Shown: one piece after another, positions 17,724 to 27,198 of the stretch
Numbering within the stretch: the first letter of the stretch is position 1
Layout of the letters: every line of letters begins with the position of its first letter
DNA from: Xanthomonas hydrangeae
Lineage (GTDB): Bacteria > Pseudomonadota > Gammaproteobacteria > Xanthomonadales > Xanthomonadaceae
Direction of reading: 5' to 3'
Assembly (NCBI GenBank): GCA_905142475.1
Contig: LR990730.1
Location: forward strand, 744,001-808,000
DNA length: 64,000 nt
The notes under the pieces: model-generated
What the model saw: the letters and a program-made list of their open reading frames with translations, nothing else
Told to the model about the DNA's origin: nothing
Databases searched by the model: none
Program-made: the position numbers and the translations under genes

Positions 17724-19901
17724 ATGCCCACACTTCGCGATCGCTTCCAGCGCTGGCCCCGGCCATGGCGCATTGCAGTGGTCGTGCTGGTGGCGCTGTA
17801 TGCGCTGTATCTGCTGGCCGGCAACATTTTTCTCAACACGCCGCTGTTCGATGCCGTCACCAACCGGCAGCCGCATAAATTCACCATGCAGACCGGCCCG
17901 GCACTCACGCTGTTTCCTGGCCAGATGATGGCCTGGAACGTACGCATGCGCGGGCAGGCCAACCGCACCGTGTACGTGCTGCATGCCGATCGCGCCCATG
18001 CGCGCATTGCGCTGCTGCCGCTGTTCCGGCGCGAGGTGCGCCTGCCGTGGCTGCATGCCACCGGCTTGAGCGCGGAAGTCGAAACCTCCGACACACCCAT
18101 TCCGCCACCGCCACGCGGCGATCAGGGCTGGACGCTGCGCTTCGATGCGATCACCAGCAACAGCATCCGCAGCGCGCGTCTGGGCAAGTTGCTGATTGCC
18201 GGGCAAGGCCAGGCCACTGTCGGCTTTCTCAAGCAGCTCAAAGGCGGGCCGTCGGAGCTGTTTGCCTCCGAGGCGAGCTTTACCGATGCGGTGGTCAGCT
18301 ATGACGGGGTGCAGGTGTTCAATGGCGCGCAGCTGGAGGCGCAATTCCAGTTTCCACGTCATTACCGCGATGAGGCACCGGGCCTGCGCAAGCTCGGCAT
18401 CACCCACGCGCGCCTGCAGCTGAAGGCCAGCACGGTGGCGTTGAAGATCGACACCGGCGCGCCGCACGTGGACATCCGCAGCGGGCCCTCGGCGGCGCGG
18501 GTGGAGGCCGACATCACGCTGGATCGCGGCGCATTGCAGCCGGGCAGCCATGCGGTCTGGCGGCTGCCGTTGCTGGCGGGCGTTGGCGCGACCGACCGCG
18601 GCATGCTGGCGTTGCAACTGGATGTGGCGCGCGATATCCGCGTGCAGGCGCGGCTGCCGCGCGATGAAACCACCGGCAGCGAGCTGCAGGCCGACCTGCG
18701 CCTCGCCGGCCGCGGCATTCCTTTCCAGAATCCGGCGCAGGTGTTGCCGCGATTGTCCGGGCAGGTACGTGGGCGTTGGAAGTTCGAATCCCTGAACTGG
18801 ATTGCCGAGTTGTTCGTGCGCAAGCCGTGGTTCCAGCTGGAAGGCGGTGGCCTGGTCGAAGCCGATCTGCGTCTGGCGCAAGGCCGGCTCGCCAGTGGCA
18901 GCAGCCTGGAGATTCCGCGTGTGGAAGCCGTGGCGCAGGTGTTCGATACACGCCTGGCCGGTGTCGCCACCGCACACGGGCGTATCGACGATGCCGCCAC
19001 GCCGCAGGCGCATCTGGAGGTGAGCATTCCCACGTTCAAGGCCGCGCCGCGCGATGCGCCCAAGCAGATCCTGCTGGACGGCCGCGCTCTGCAGCTGGCC
19101 ATGCATGGCGACGCCGAACTGGCGCGCCTGCGCGACACGCTCAAGGCGCAGCTGCGTTTCAGCGATGCGCGCGTGCCCGATCTCACCGTCTATAACCGCT
19201 ATCTGCCGGGCAACAACGTGCGCCTGCTTGGCGGCAGCGGCAGCCTGACCGGCGATGTGGCGCTCAACGCCTCCGGCGAGGTCGGCAGCGGTCACGCGAA
19301 TCTGCGCGGTCAGGGGGCACACCTTGCATTGGCCGGCGTGCAGATGCGCGGCGATGCCGAGTTGCGGGCGCAGCTGCAGCGCGCCGATTTCAAGAACAAG
19401 TTCTTCGACCTCAGCGGCACGCGCGTGCGCTTGCGCAATATGCGCGTAGGCGACGACAGCACGGATGCCAACTGGTGGGGGGAAATGCAGGTCGGCGCCG
19501 GCACCATCCAGGCCAGTGCGCCGTTCCAGGTGGATGCCGATGCGGCGATTCGCATGCGCGATGTTGCGCCGCTGCTATCGGTGTTTGCGCAGCGCGCCGA
19601 TTACCCGCGCTGGGTATTGGGCTTGCTGGATTCGGGCGAGCTCGATGCCACCGGCCGGGTGCGTTGGCGCAAGCAGCAGGTGCTGATCGACGACCTGCAT
19701 GCGGAGAACGCACGCCTGTCGCTGCGTGCGCGCTTGGCCTTGAACGAGGAGCAGCGGCGCGGCGATCTGTATCTGCGCTGGGGCGTGCTGGGCGCCGGGA
19801 TCGAACTCGATGGCAAGCAACGCCAGTGGCATCTGGCCGGCGCACGCGAGTGGTACGACGCGCAGCCGGGGCTGTTGCCGGCGGTGTCGCAGGCGAAGTA
19901 A
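17724..19901 (+). CDS. AsmA-like envelope protein, first of a tandem pair
   Basis: 725 residues from ATG 17724; a GTG at 17694 is possible. One N-terminal membrane helix (IAVVVLVALYALYLLAGNIFL) anchors a long periplasmic part made mostly of repeated beta strands, with a weakly conserved C-terminal GELDATGRVRWRKQQVLIDDLHAENARLSLRARL. This pattern is that of AsmA/YdbH-type lipid-transport or envelope-maintenance proteins. It is clearly paralogous to the next gene: both share helix-NTPL-N-R-KF-M-GPA-PG, then FKQL+GGP.ELF, RYLP and the C-terminal GRV.W region. Function is otherwise unknown. The ATG is preferred because both paralogues then begin MP with the same distance to the helix. Confidence 0.75.
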   Translation: MPTLRDRFQRWPRPWRIAVVVLVALYALYLLAGNIFLNTPLFDAVTNRQPHKFTMQTGPALTLFPGQMMAWNVRMRGQANRTVYVLHADRAHARIALLPLFRREVRLPWLHATGLSAEVETSDTPIPPPPRGDQGWTLRFDAITSNSIRSARLGKLLIAGQGQATVGFLKQLKGGPSELFASEASFTDAVVSYDGVQVFNGAQLEAQFQFPRHYRDEAPGLRKLGITHARLQLKASTVALKIDTGAPHVDIRSGPSAARVEADITLDRGALQPGSHAVWRLPLLAGVGATDRGMLALQLDVARDIRVQARLPRDETTGSELQADLRLAGRGIPFQNPAQVLPRLSGQVRGRWKFESLNWIAELFVRKPWFQLEGGGLVEADLRLAQGRLASGSSLEIPRVEAVAQVFDTRLAGVATAHGRIDDAATPQAHLEVSIPTFKAAPRDAPKQILLDGRALQLAMHGDAELARLRDTLKAQLRFSDARVPDLTVYNRYLPGNNVRLLGGSGSLTGDVALNASGEVGSGHANLRGQGAHLALAGVQMRGDAELRAQLQRADFKNKFFDLSGTRVRLRNMRVGDDSTDANWWGEMQVGAGTIQASAPFQVDADAAIRMRDVAPLLSVFAQRADYPRWVLGLLDSGELDATGRVRWRKQQVLIDDLHAENARLSLRARLALNEEQRRGDLYLRWGVLGAGIELDGKQRQWHLAGAREWYDAQPGLLPAVSQAK

Positions 19902-20107
19902 GCGGTGCGTTGTCTCAGGCCTTGCGTCATGCGGCCAGCTTCGCCGTCGTCGCAGAGGCAGTGCGCGTACTGCCACGCGTGTAGCACATCGAATGCGCAC
20001 GGGCAGCCTGCCGGTGCCCAGCCGCAATCGGCCGCTGCGCGCCGCACTCACGGCCTGCTTGGCACACTGCGCCACGCCGCGTGCGCGGCCTTCAGGAGCC
20101 TGCCGTC

Positions 20108-22522
20108 ATGACGATGCCTGTTCGCGCCCGCTGGCGTGGGTTGCCCCGCGCGGTGCGTTGGCCTGTGCTGGCGCTGGTTGCGCTGTATGCAAGCTATTTG
20201 CTGCTCGGCAATCTGTTGCTCAACACACCGCTTGGGCCGGCAGCGCTCAACCGCAAGCCGGACAAATTCAGCATGCACTGGGGCCCTGCAGTGACCTGGT
20301 GGCCGGGGCGTCTGGTGCTGTGGAATGTGGACCTGCAAGGCCGCTCCACGCGTAACAGCTGGAACGTCAGCGCGCAGCGCATGAGCGGGCAGGTGCGGTT
20401 GTTGCCGTTGTTGCATCGGCAGTTGCTGGTGCCGGAGTTGCATGCATCCGGCGTGCGCGGTGGGATGCAGGCCGCTACGCCGACGACCGGTGCTGCAGCG
20501 ACGCAAGCGCTGGCGACAGCGCCGAGCACGCAGGTTGCCGCTGCCCCGGTGACTGGCGCAGTCGGCACGCCAACGCCAGCGCAAGACAAGACATCCACAT
20601 CAACGACCAACGCAAAGGTCTCAGCCGGCACGCAGCCGCCCACGCAGATGACTGGCGCGCGCACCAGCACGCCGCAATCCGCCCAGGTCGCCCATGTCGC
20701 CGAACCCCCCGCCAGCACCCTGCCGACTACTCCGGCCTGGACCCTGCAGTTCGACCGCATCGTCGCCGATCAAGTGCAGGCCTTGACGCTGCGCCAGCTG
20801 CACATCGAAGGCGATGGCCAACTGCAGCTAGGCGTGTTCAAGCAATTGCGCGGCGGTCCGATGGAACTCTTTCCCTCGCGCGCGACCTTCGACAATGCGC
20901 GGATGCGCTGGGATAACGGCGAAGTGCTGCGCAACGGCCAGCTGCGCATCGAAGCCAGCATCGCACGTCATGCGCCCGAGCAAGCGCGTGGGCTTGCGCT
21001 GCTGCAACTCACCGACGCGCTGGTGGCGGTGCATGGCGACACTGCCGCACTGGATGTCACACGCAATGCGCAGGGCCGCCACACGGTCGCCACGCGCGCC
21101 GGCAAAGGCCGCGCAGATGGCGAGTTGCGCTGGACGCATGGCGCGCTGCAGCCCGGCAGCCAGTTGCAATGGCGCGCGCCGTTGCACGACAGCACGCGCG
21201 CGCCGGCTGCCTTGCTTGGCGAACTGACAGCGCAACTGCAGGTCGATCAGGACATGCGCTTGCAAGTGCGCATGCCCGAGCCGGCCGATGCCGGGCTGAC
21301 GCTGGATGCGGATCTGCGCGTGCAAGGCCGGCAATTGCCGCTGCAATCCATGCGCAGCGTGTTGCCGCGTACCTCCGGGCATGCGCGGGTGCATTGGCAA
21401 CTGGCTTCTCTGAGCTGGATTCCGGCGCTGTTTCCGGATGTGGACTGGCTGACGCTGGAGGGCGACGGCCTGGTGGATGCCGATCTGCGGATCGAGCGCG
21501 GCCAGCTCGGCGCCGGCAGTCGTCTGCAGGTGCCGCATGTGCGTGCGCATGTCGGCGTGATGGGGCATGCGATCGATGGGCAAGCCAGTGCCGATCTGCG
21601 TGTGGACGCCGATGCAAACGGACAGTTGCTGCCTGCCCTTGTATTGCAGATGCAGCAGTTCTCGATTGCGCACAGCGCTGCGCCCACGCGCCCGTTCGTG
21701 CAGGGCCGCGATCTGCGTCTGGATCTGCAAACGCGTGCCGATGCACGCAATCTGGCGACGTTGCGCGATGCCACACGCGCGCATCTTGTGTTCGCCAATG
21801 CGCGTGTGCCGGATCTGCGCGCCTACAACCGCTATCTGCCACAGCAACAACTGCGTTTCGATGGCGGCAACGGTGTGCTCAGTGGCGATCTGCAGATCGA
21901 ACCCGGTGGGCGTATCGGCAAGGGCGGGCTGCGCATCGGTGCGCGTGCGGCGCGGCTGCAGTTTGCCGGCCTCGCACTGCGTGGCGATGTGGATGCGGAT
22001 CTGCGTCTGCAGCGCGGCGATCTGCGTGCAGAAAATTTCCGCCTCGATGCCAGCACCATCCAATTGCGCAATATCGGATTCACCGGCCCGGATGGACAAC
22101 GTCGCGATGGCTGGTGGGCGCGCATCGTGCTGGAAGACACGCACATGCAATGGCGCAAGCCGATTGGTGTGGATGGGCGCGTGCGCATCCAGGTACGCGA
22201 TCTGGCATTCCTGCTGTCGCTGTACGCGCGCGATCGCTCGATTCCGAACTGGATGCTGCGGCTGGTGGATGCGGGGCAGGCGCAAGTGACCGGTCGCGTG
22301 AATTGGCAGGACGAGACCGTCATCGTCGATCGGTTGCAGGCACGCAACGAACGCTTTCAGGTGGATGCACGGCTGCGTTTGCAGGGCACCCAACGCAGTG
22401 GCAGCCTGCTTGCCCGCTGGGGGATGTTGAGCGCGGCAGTTGGTCTGCGCGGTGACACCCCGGAATGGCATCTGCTGCGCGCACCGCAGTGGTATCAGGC
22501 CCAGCCCGATCTGCTGCGCTGA
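20108..22522 (+). CDS. AsmA-like envelope protein, second of a tandem pair
   Basis: 804 residues from ATG 20108 (RBS AGGAG at about 20093). It resembles the preceding protein over its whole length: membrane helix VLALVALYASYLLLGNLLLNTPL, then the beta-rich periplasmic domain. It differs by an inserted Thr/Ala/Pro/Gln-rich linker at about residues 120-210 (TGAAATQALATAPSTQVAAAP...), absent from its neighbour. The pair is separated by 206 bases and is probably one transcript ending at the terminator at 22656. Role presumably in the cell envelope. Confidence 0.75.
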   Translation: MTMPVRARWRGLPRAVRWPVLALVALYASYLLLGNLLLNTPLGPAALNRKPDKFSMHWGPAVTWWPGRLVLWNVDLQGRSTRNSWNVSAQRMSGQVRLLPLLHRQLLVPELHASGVRGGMQAATPTTGAAATQALATAPSTQVAAAPVTGAVGTPTPAQDKTSTSTTNAKVSAGTQPPTQMTGARTSTPQSAQVAHVAEPPASTLPTTPAWTLQFDRIVADQVQALTLRQLHIEGDGQLQLGVFKQLRGGPMELFPSRATFDNARMRWDNGEVLRNGQLRIEASIARHAPEQARGLALLQLTDALVAVHGDTAALDVTRNAQGRHTVATRAGKGRADGELRWTHGALQPGSQLQWRAPLHDSTRAPAALLGELTAQLQVDQDMRLQVRMPEPADAGLTLDADLRVQGRQLPLQSMRSVLPRTSGHARVHWQLASLSWIPALFPDVDWLTLEGDGLVDADLRIERGQLGAGSRLQVPHVRAHVGVMGHAIDGQASADLRVDADANGQLLPALVLQMQQFSIAHSAAPTRPFVQGRDLRLDLQTRADARNLATLRDATRAHLVFANARVPDLRAYNRYLPQQQLRFDGGNGVLSGDLQIEPGGRIGKGGLRIGARAARLQFAGLALRGDVDADLRLQRGDLRAENFRLDASTIQLRNIGFTGPDGQRRDGWWARIVLEDTHMQWRKPIGVDGRVRIQVRDLAFLLSLYARDRSIPNWMLRLVDAGQAQVTGRVNWQDETVIVDRLQARNERFQVDARLRLQGTQRSGSLLARWGMLSAAVGLRGDTPEWHLLRAPQWYQAQPDLLR

Positions 22523-22655
22523 GGTCTTCGCGCGGCAAGACGATGTGAAGGAAAAGCGCCAGTTCTGTACTGCCAAGTATTGTTTTGCAGTGCAGCGTGC
22601 AAGTGGCGTTCGGGGCGCGCACTATGATCCTGCATCCCGACGTGGGGGAGGGAGC

Positions 22656-22692
22656 AAAGCCCGCTGGCAGTTCGCTGCAAGCGGGCTTTTTT
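22656..22692 (+). terminator. Terminator after the AsmA-like pair
   Basis: AAAGCCCGCT (22656-22665) pairs with AGCGGGCTTT (22680-22689), followed by T residues. It separates the AsmA-like genes from the iron operon. Confidence 0.85.
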
Positions 22693-22874
22693 ATTGCCTG
22701 AGGTTTGGCGCGTCAAGTCACCGCCACCTGCGCTCGGCGGGAAAAACGCCTGAAGTAAGCCGGCTGGCCCAGGCCAGCCGTGCCTCGCAATGGGCAGCAT
22801 CGACCCGCAACCGGAAGCTAGCGAGACAGGCCGGCCCGGAGCGCGCGGCTGCACGCGCCGCTGGCATCCGATAG

Positions 22875-22893
22875 AATGAGATCAATTCTCATT
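22875..22893 (+). promoter_or_regulatory. Fur box upstream of the fec-like operon
   Basis: AATGAGATCAATTCTCATT is a 19-base palindrome with two changes from the ideal AATGAGAATnATTCTCATT iron-box form. It lies 48 bases before the GTG start of the sigma gene, so iron repression by Fur is expected. Confidence 0.8.
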
Positions 22894-22941
22894 TATCGCC
22901 GGACGCCTCGCGGTCCGGGCTCAGCCGTTCAGGAGGTCATC

Positions 22942-23452
22942 GTGTCGGTCACGCAAGGCGCGCTTCATCAACAGGTGGAGCGCCTGTACACCGACCACCA
23001 TGGCTGGCTGCAGGGCTGGCTGCGGCGCAGGCTGGGCGATGCGTTCGTGGCCGCCGACCTGGCGCAGGACACCTTCATCAGCGTGATCAATGCCGGTGCG
23101 GCCGCCGAGATCCGCGAGCCACGGCCCGTTCCTGGCCACCATCGCGCGCCGGTTGATGGCGCACCGGCAGCGCCGCAAGCTGCTGGAATCCAGTTACCTG
23201 GAAATGCTGGCGGCGCTGCCGGAAGAAGTGGCGCCGTCGCCGGAGCTGCAACTGCTGGCGCTGGAAGCGGTGCAGCAGCTGGACCAGGCGCTGGACGGCC
23301 TGCCGCCCAAGGTGAGAGAGGCCTTCTTGCTGGCCCATCTGCAGGAGCTGAGCTACGCGCAGATCGCGCAGCGGCTGGGGGTGTCCAGCAGCTCGGTCAA
23401 GCAATACCTCACGCGTGCCAACCGGCATTGCCTGTTCGCGCTTTCGGCGTGA
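22942..23452 (+). pseudogene. FecI-like ECF sigma factor, frameshifted
   Basis: GTG 22942 follows a strong AGGAGGT site. The first 60 residues (VSVTQGALHQQVERLYTDHHGWLQGWLRRRLGDAFVAADLAQDTF...) are sigma region 2; the second part in the +1 frame (FLATIARRLMAHRQRRKLLE... to LSYAQIAQRLGVSSSSVKQYLTRANRHCLFALSA) is region 4, ending at TGA 23452. The frames join at IREPRP-FLATIA, where one extra C in the run CCC at 23125-23127 breaks the frame. With it removed a normal ~170-aa FecI-type sigma results. Either a real null mutation or a sequencing error. It lies directly before FecR and the receptor it should activate. Confidence 0.85.
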
Positions 23453-23461
23453 CTCGCGCAG

Positions 23462-24511
23462 ATGGGTGATGCCGCGTCCCGCAGCACGCAGTCCCCTGGC
23501 GCCCAGCGGCCACTGCTGGCCGGCGGGCAGCCAATCAGTGCGCAGGTCGCCGATAAGGCAGCCGAGTGGCTGACGCTGCTGATGTCCGGCAGCGCCAGCC
23601 AGGCGCAGCTGCAGCAATGGCAGCAGTGGCGCGATGCGCATCCGGATCATGCGCGCGCGTGGGCGCATATCGAATCGGTGACCGGGCGGTTGAAGACGCT
23701 GACGCCGCAGGCGGCGTATCGCAGTCTGTCGCCGTATGCCGGCAACAACGGCCAGACATCGCCGGGGCGGCGCAAGGCATTGAATCTGTTGCTGTGGGGC
23801 GGGGTGGCCGGTGCCACCGGCCTGCTGGTCTCGCGCACCGAATCCTGGCAGCGCGTCACCGCCGATTACGCCACCGCCACCGGTGAGCGTCGCCAATTGC
23901 AGCTGCAAGACGGCAGCCGCATCACGCTCAACACGCGCAGCGCCATCGACGTGCGTTTCGATGCGCACCAACGGCTGCTGCAGTTGCTGGCTGGCGAAAT
24001 CCTGGTGACGACCGCGCACGCGCTGGGCGCCGGCTACGATGCGCGGCCGTTCGTGGTGCGCACTGCGCAGGGCGATATCCGTGCGCTGGGCACGCGCTTT
24101 TGCGTGCGTCAGGACGAGGGCGACACGCAGGTGAGCGTGCTGGAAAGCGCGGTGGAGGTGCGCCCGCTTGCGGTCGCGCAGGCTGTCGGGCGCGTGCATG
24201 CGGGAGAGCAATGTCGCTTCACCGCCGAGGCGCTAGGCGCCATCGCTCCAGTCGATGCGCAGGCGGCAGCCTGGGTGCGCGGCCAGTTGATCGCCGACGA
24301 ATTGCGGCTGGATGACTTCATCGCCGAACTGGGCCGGTATCGTCCCGGGCTGCTGCGCTGCGACCCGCAGGTGGGCGCGCTGCGCGTCTCCGGCGTCTTT
24401 CCGCTGGACGACACCGAGCGCATCCTGGCGATGCTGCCCAGCGTGCTGCCGGTGCGGGTGAGCCGGCGCAGCCGGTATTGGGTGACGGTGCAGGCGGCCG
24501 GGCAGGGCTGA
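23462..24511 (+). CDS. FecR-family anti-sigma/sigma regulator
   Basis: 349 residues. An N-terminal cytoplasmic domain (VADKAAEWLTLLMSGSASQAQLQQWQQWRDAHPDHARAWAHIE) binds the ECF sigma factor; one membrane segment lies near residues 107-122 (LLLWGGVAGATGLLVS); the periplasmic FecR domain follows (ATATGERRQLQLQDGSRITLNTRSAIDV, VRTAQGDIRALGTRFCVRQ). A C-terminal DELRLDDFIAELGRYRPG region is typical of the DUF4974 end that contacts the receptor. It starts 9 bases after the sigma gene, whose frameshift would leave it without a partner. Confidence 0.92.
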   Translation: MGDAASRSTQSPGAQRPLLAGGQPISAQVADKAAEWLTLLMSGSASQAQLQQWQQWRDAHPDHARAWAHIESVTGRLKTLTPQAAYRSLSPYAGNNGQTSPGRRKALNLLLWGGVAGATGLLVSRTESWQRVTADYATATGERRQLQLQDGSRITLNTRSAIDVRFDAHQRLLQLLAGEILVTTAHALGAGYDARPFVVRTAQGDIRALGTRFCVRQDEGDTQVSVLESAVEVRPLAVAQAVGRVHAGEQCRFTAEALGAIAPVDAQAAAWVRGQLIADELRLDDFIAELGRYRPGLLRCDPQVGALRVSGVFPLDDTERILAMLPSVLPVRVSRRSRYWVTVQAAGQG

Positions 24512-24629
24512 GGCGCTGCCAAGCGGCACGTCGACGAAAAAAGTTTGCTGCCGGTCTGCCCGATCGCCGCAGTTGCGGCACCTCCACAATGACGGTGTCA
24601 GTGCGACACCAACATCTTGTGGAAACAGC

Positions 24630-27158
24630 ATGTCGATCACTGCCCGCCGCGGCCAACGTTTTTCTTCTTCGTTTCAGCGCATCGCCTCGGTGCAGGCAAT
24701 ACAGCGGCCCATCAGCACTGCGATCGCGCTCGCGCTGTGCAGTCTGGCGTTGTGCGCCGGCGTGCCCGATGCACTGGCCCAGAACACGCTGGCCACGCAG
24801 GAAGCGCGGCAGAGCTATCGCATCCCCGCCGGTCCGTTGGCACCGGCGCTGCGCAACCTGGCCGGTTCGGCCAATCTGTTGCTGAGCTTCACCGCCGCGC
24901 AGACCGACGGCAAGACCACCGCCGGGCTGGATGGCAGCTACACCGCACCGGCTGCGTTGGCGGCGTTGTTGGCCGGGAGCGGCTTGCAGGCGGTGCCGTT
25001 GGAGACCGGCGGCTATGTATTGCGCGCCGCGCCACGGGTGAGTGCGAGCAGGAGCGAGGTGGATGCGTGGTTGCTGCCGACCGTCAAGGTGACCGCGCAG
25101 GCCAACCGCAGTGCGGCCACCAGCGGCACCGGCAGCTATACCGCGCGTGCGGTGAGCATCGGCCGCGGCGAGCAATCGCTCAAGGACATCCCGCAGTCGA
25201 TCAGCGTGGTCACCCGCCAGTTGATGGACGAGCAGAACATCACCTCGGTCTACGACGCGCTGGCCAGCACCACCGGCATCACCATCGTGCAGAGCCCGCA
25301 GGGCGGCAAGTACATCTATTCGCGCGGGTTCGACATCACCACGGTGCAGTACGACGGCGTGCCGCTCAATCGCGGCATGTACGGCCGGGCCAGCAATTAC
25401 AGCGCCAACATGGGCATCTACGATCGTGCCGAAGTGCTGCGCGGTGCGGCCGGCCTGCTGCAGGGCGCGGGCAATCCCGGTGGCGCGGTGAACCTGGTGC
25501 GCAAGCGCCCGCTGGATGTGCCGGGCGTGAGCGTGATGGTGCAGGCGGGCACGTGGGATCGCTACGGCGCACTGATCGATGGCAGCGCCAACCTCACCGC
25601 CGATGGCGCGTTGCGCGCGCGCGGAGTGATCGACTATCAGGACCAGGGCTCGTTCGTGGATGGCGTCACGCGCCGCACGCCCACCTACTACGGCACGCTC
25701 GATTACGCGTTCTCGCCGCAGACCCAGCTCAGCCTGGGCGTGAGCTACGAACAGGTCGAAGGCCGGCCGTTCTTCGGCGGCTTGCCCAGCTTCACCGATG
25801 GCCGCGATATCGGCCTGCCGCGCGAGACCAATCTGGGCGCGCAGTGGAACCGGCAGTCCTCGTCCAATCGCGGGCTGTATCTGGATCTGGATCATCGCTT
25901 CAATGACGATTGGGTGTTCAAGCTCAGTGCGGTGCAGGTGCGCGAGCTGCACGATCTGAAATACGCCAGCTCCAGCCGCGCGATCAATCCGGTCAACGGC
26001 ATCGGCGCCTTGTTGGCGGCACGCACCATCTCCGATACGGATGCGTTCGGCTTCGATGCCAATGTGATCGGGCATTTCAACGCGCTGGGCCGCCGGCATG
26101 AGCTGGTACTGGGCAGCAATTTCGCCGAGAACACGGTCGACACCGTCTACGGCACCAAGAACAACTTCCAGACCTTCAACGTGTTCGATCTGCAGCGCAA
26201 TGTGCGGGCGATCAGCGACGAAGAAATCTTCGCCAATGCACGGGAGGCTCGGCACGGCACCTCGCGCGAATTCGGCCTGTACGGCGCGTTGCGCTGGCAG
26301 CTTAGCGACCCGCTCAGAGCCATCGTCGGCACCCGTGTGAGCTGGCACGACACCCAGTGGAATACCACCACCACCGGGCTGTCGCCGTCGCAATCGATCG
26401 AGCACACCCGCGAGACCGGGCAGGTCACGCCATATGCCGGCCTGGTGTATGCGTTGAGCACGAACTGGTCGGCCTATGCCAGTTATGCGGACATCTTTCA
26501 GCCGCAGAACGCGCAGACCGAAGCCGGCGACATGCTCAAGCCGATGACCGGTGCCAACTACGAGCTGGGCATCAAGGGCGAGTGGCTGGATGGGCGCATC
26601 AACACCGCCTTTGCGCTGTTCCAGATCGAGCAGAAGAACCGTGCGCAGGCCGACTTGACCACCAGCCCGACCTGCCGCAACAACGACTTCTGCTACATCG
26701 ACAGCGGCAAGGTGCGCAGCCGCGGCTTCGACGCCGAAGTGAGCGGTGAAGTGCTGCGCGACTGGAACGTGTTTGCCGGTTACACCTTCAACCGTACGAC
26801 GTATCTGCAGGATGTCACCAGCCAGGGACAGGCCTTCAACAGCTATACGCCCAAGCATTTGCTGCGTGTGTGGACGACGTATCGGTTACCGGGCGTGCTG
26901 CAGGATGTAACTGTTGGGGGCGGTGTCAGTGCACAGAGCGCGGCGTATCGGCAGATCGGCACCGCAATCGCGCCGATCGAAGGACGTGCGGTGTGGAATG
27001 CATTGGCGCGCTATCAGGTCAACCGGCAGTGGTCGCTGGCGTTCAACCTCAACAACGTGTTCGACAAGCAGTACTACAACACGCTGTCCAGCTTCGTTAA
27101 CGGCCGCTATTACGGCGAACCACGCAATGTGATGGTGACCCTGCGCGGCGCGCTGTAA
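24630..27158 (+). CDS. FecA/FpvA-type TonB-dependent siderophore receptor
   Basis: 842 residues from ATG 24630 (GGAAAC site). A signal peptide ends near residue 50 (CSLALCAGVPDALAQ). Residues 62-132 (YRIPAGPLAPALRNLAGSANLLLSF...GGYVLR) form the STN domain that signals to FecR. Then the plug (GEQSLKDIPQSISVVTRQLMDEQN, YDRAEVLRGAAGLLQGAGNPGGAVNLVRKRP) and the barrel (YELGIKGEWLDGRINTAFALF, ending NVMVTLRGAL). It imports a ferric siderophore and reports ligand binding to FecR. It belongs to the Fur-controlled operon starting at 22942. The exact siderophore is unknown. Confidence 0.93.
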   Translation: MSITARRGQRFSSSFQRIASVQAIQRPISTAIALALCSLALCAGVPDALAQNTLATQEARQSYRIPAGPLAPALRNLAGSANLLLSFTAAQTDGKTTAGLDGSYTAPAALAALLAGSGLQAVPLETGGYVLRAAPRVSASRSEVDAWLLPTVKVTAQANRSAATSGTGSYTARAVSIGRGEQSLKDIPQSISVVTRQLMDEQNITSVYDALASTTGITIVQSPQGGKYIYSRGFDITTVQYDGVPLNRGMYGRASNYSANMGIYDRAEVLRGAAGLLQGAGNPGGAVNLVRKRPLDVPGVSVMVQAGTWDRYGALIDGSANLTADGALRARGVIDYQDQGSFVDGVTRRTPTYYGTLDYAFSPQTQLSLGVSYEQVEGRPFFGGLPSFTDGRDIGLPRETNLGAQWNRQSSSNRGLYLDLDHRFNDDWVFKLSAVQVRELHDLKYASSSRAINPVNGIGALLAARTISDTDAFGFDANVIGHFNALGRRHELVLGSNFAENTVDTVYGTKNNFQTFNVFDLQRNVRAISDEEIFANAREARHGTSREFGLYGALRWQLSDPLRAIVGTRVSWHDTQWNTTTTGLSPSQSIEHTRETGQVTPYAGLVYALSTNWSAYASYADIFQPQNAQTEAGDMLKPMTGANYELGIKGEWLDGRINTAFALFQIEQKNRAQADLTTSPTCRNNDFCYIDSGKVRSRGFDAEVSGEVLRDWNVFAGYTFNRTTYLQDVTSQGQAFNSYTPKHLLRVWTTYRLPGVLQDVTVGGGVSAQSAAYRQIGTAIAPIEGRAVWNALARYQVNRQWSLAFNLNNVFDKQYYNTLSSFVNGRYYGEPRNVMVTLRGAL

Positions 27159-27198
27159 TGCAGGCATCGGCAGCGAGATGGTGCATGGCGATGGCCGC

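Noticed and set aside
20828..22576. 582-codon minus-strand frame opposite the second AsmA-like gene
   Set aside because: Gln/His/Arg-rich shadow composition; the plus-strand paralogy settles the coding strand.
22876..23469. 197-codon continuous frame starting ATG 22876 through the sigma gene
   Set aside because: After about position 23125 it becomes Gly/Ala/Pro-rich nonsense, while region 4 continues in another frame. Better explained by a frameshift.
24318..26858. 846-codon minus-strand frame opposite the FecA-type receptor
   Set aside because: Shadow frame; the plus-strand protein has signal peptide, STN, plug and barrel.
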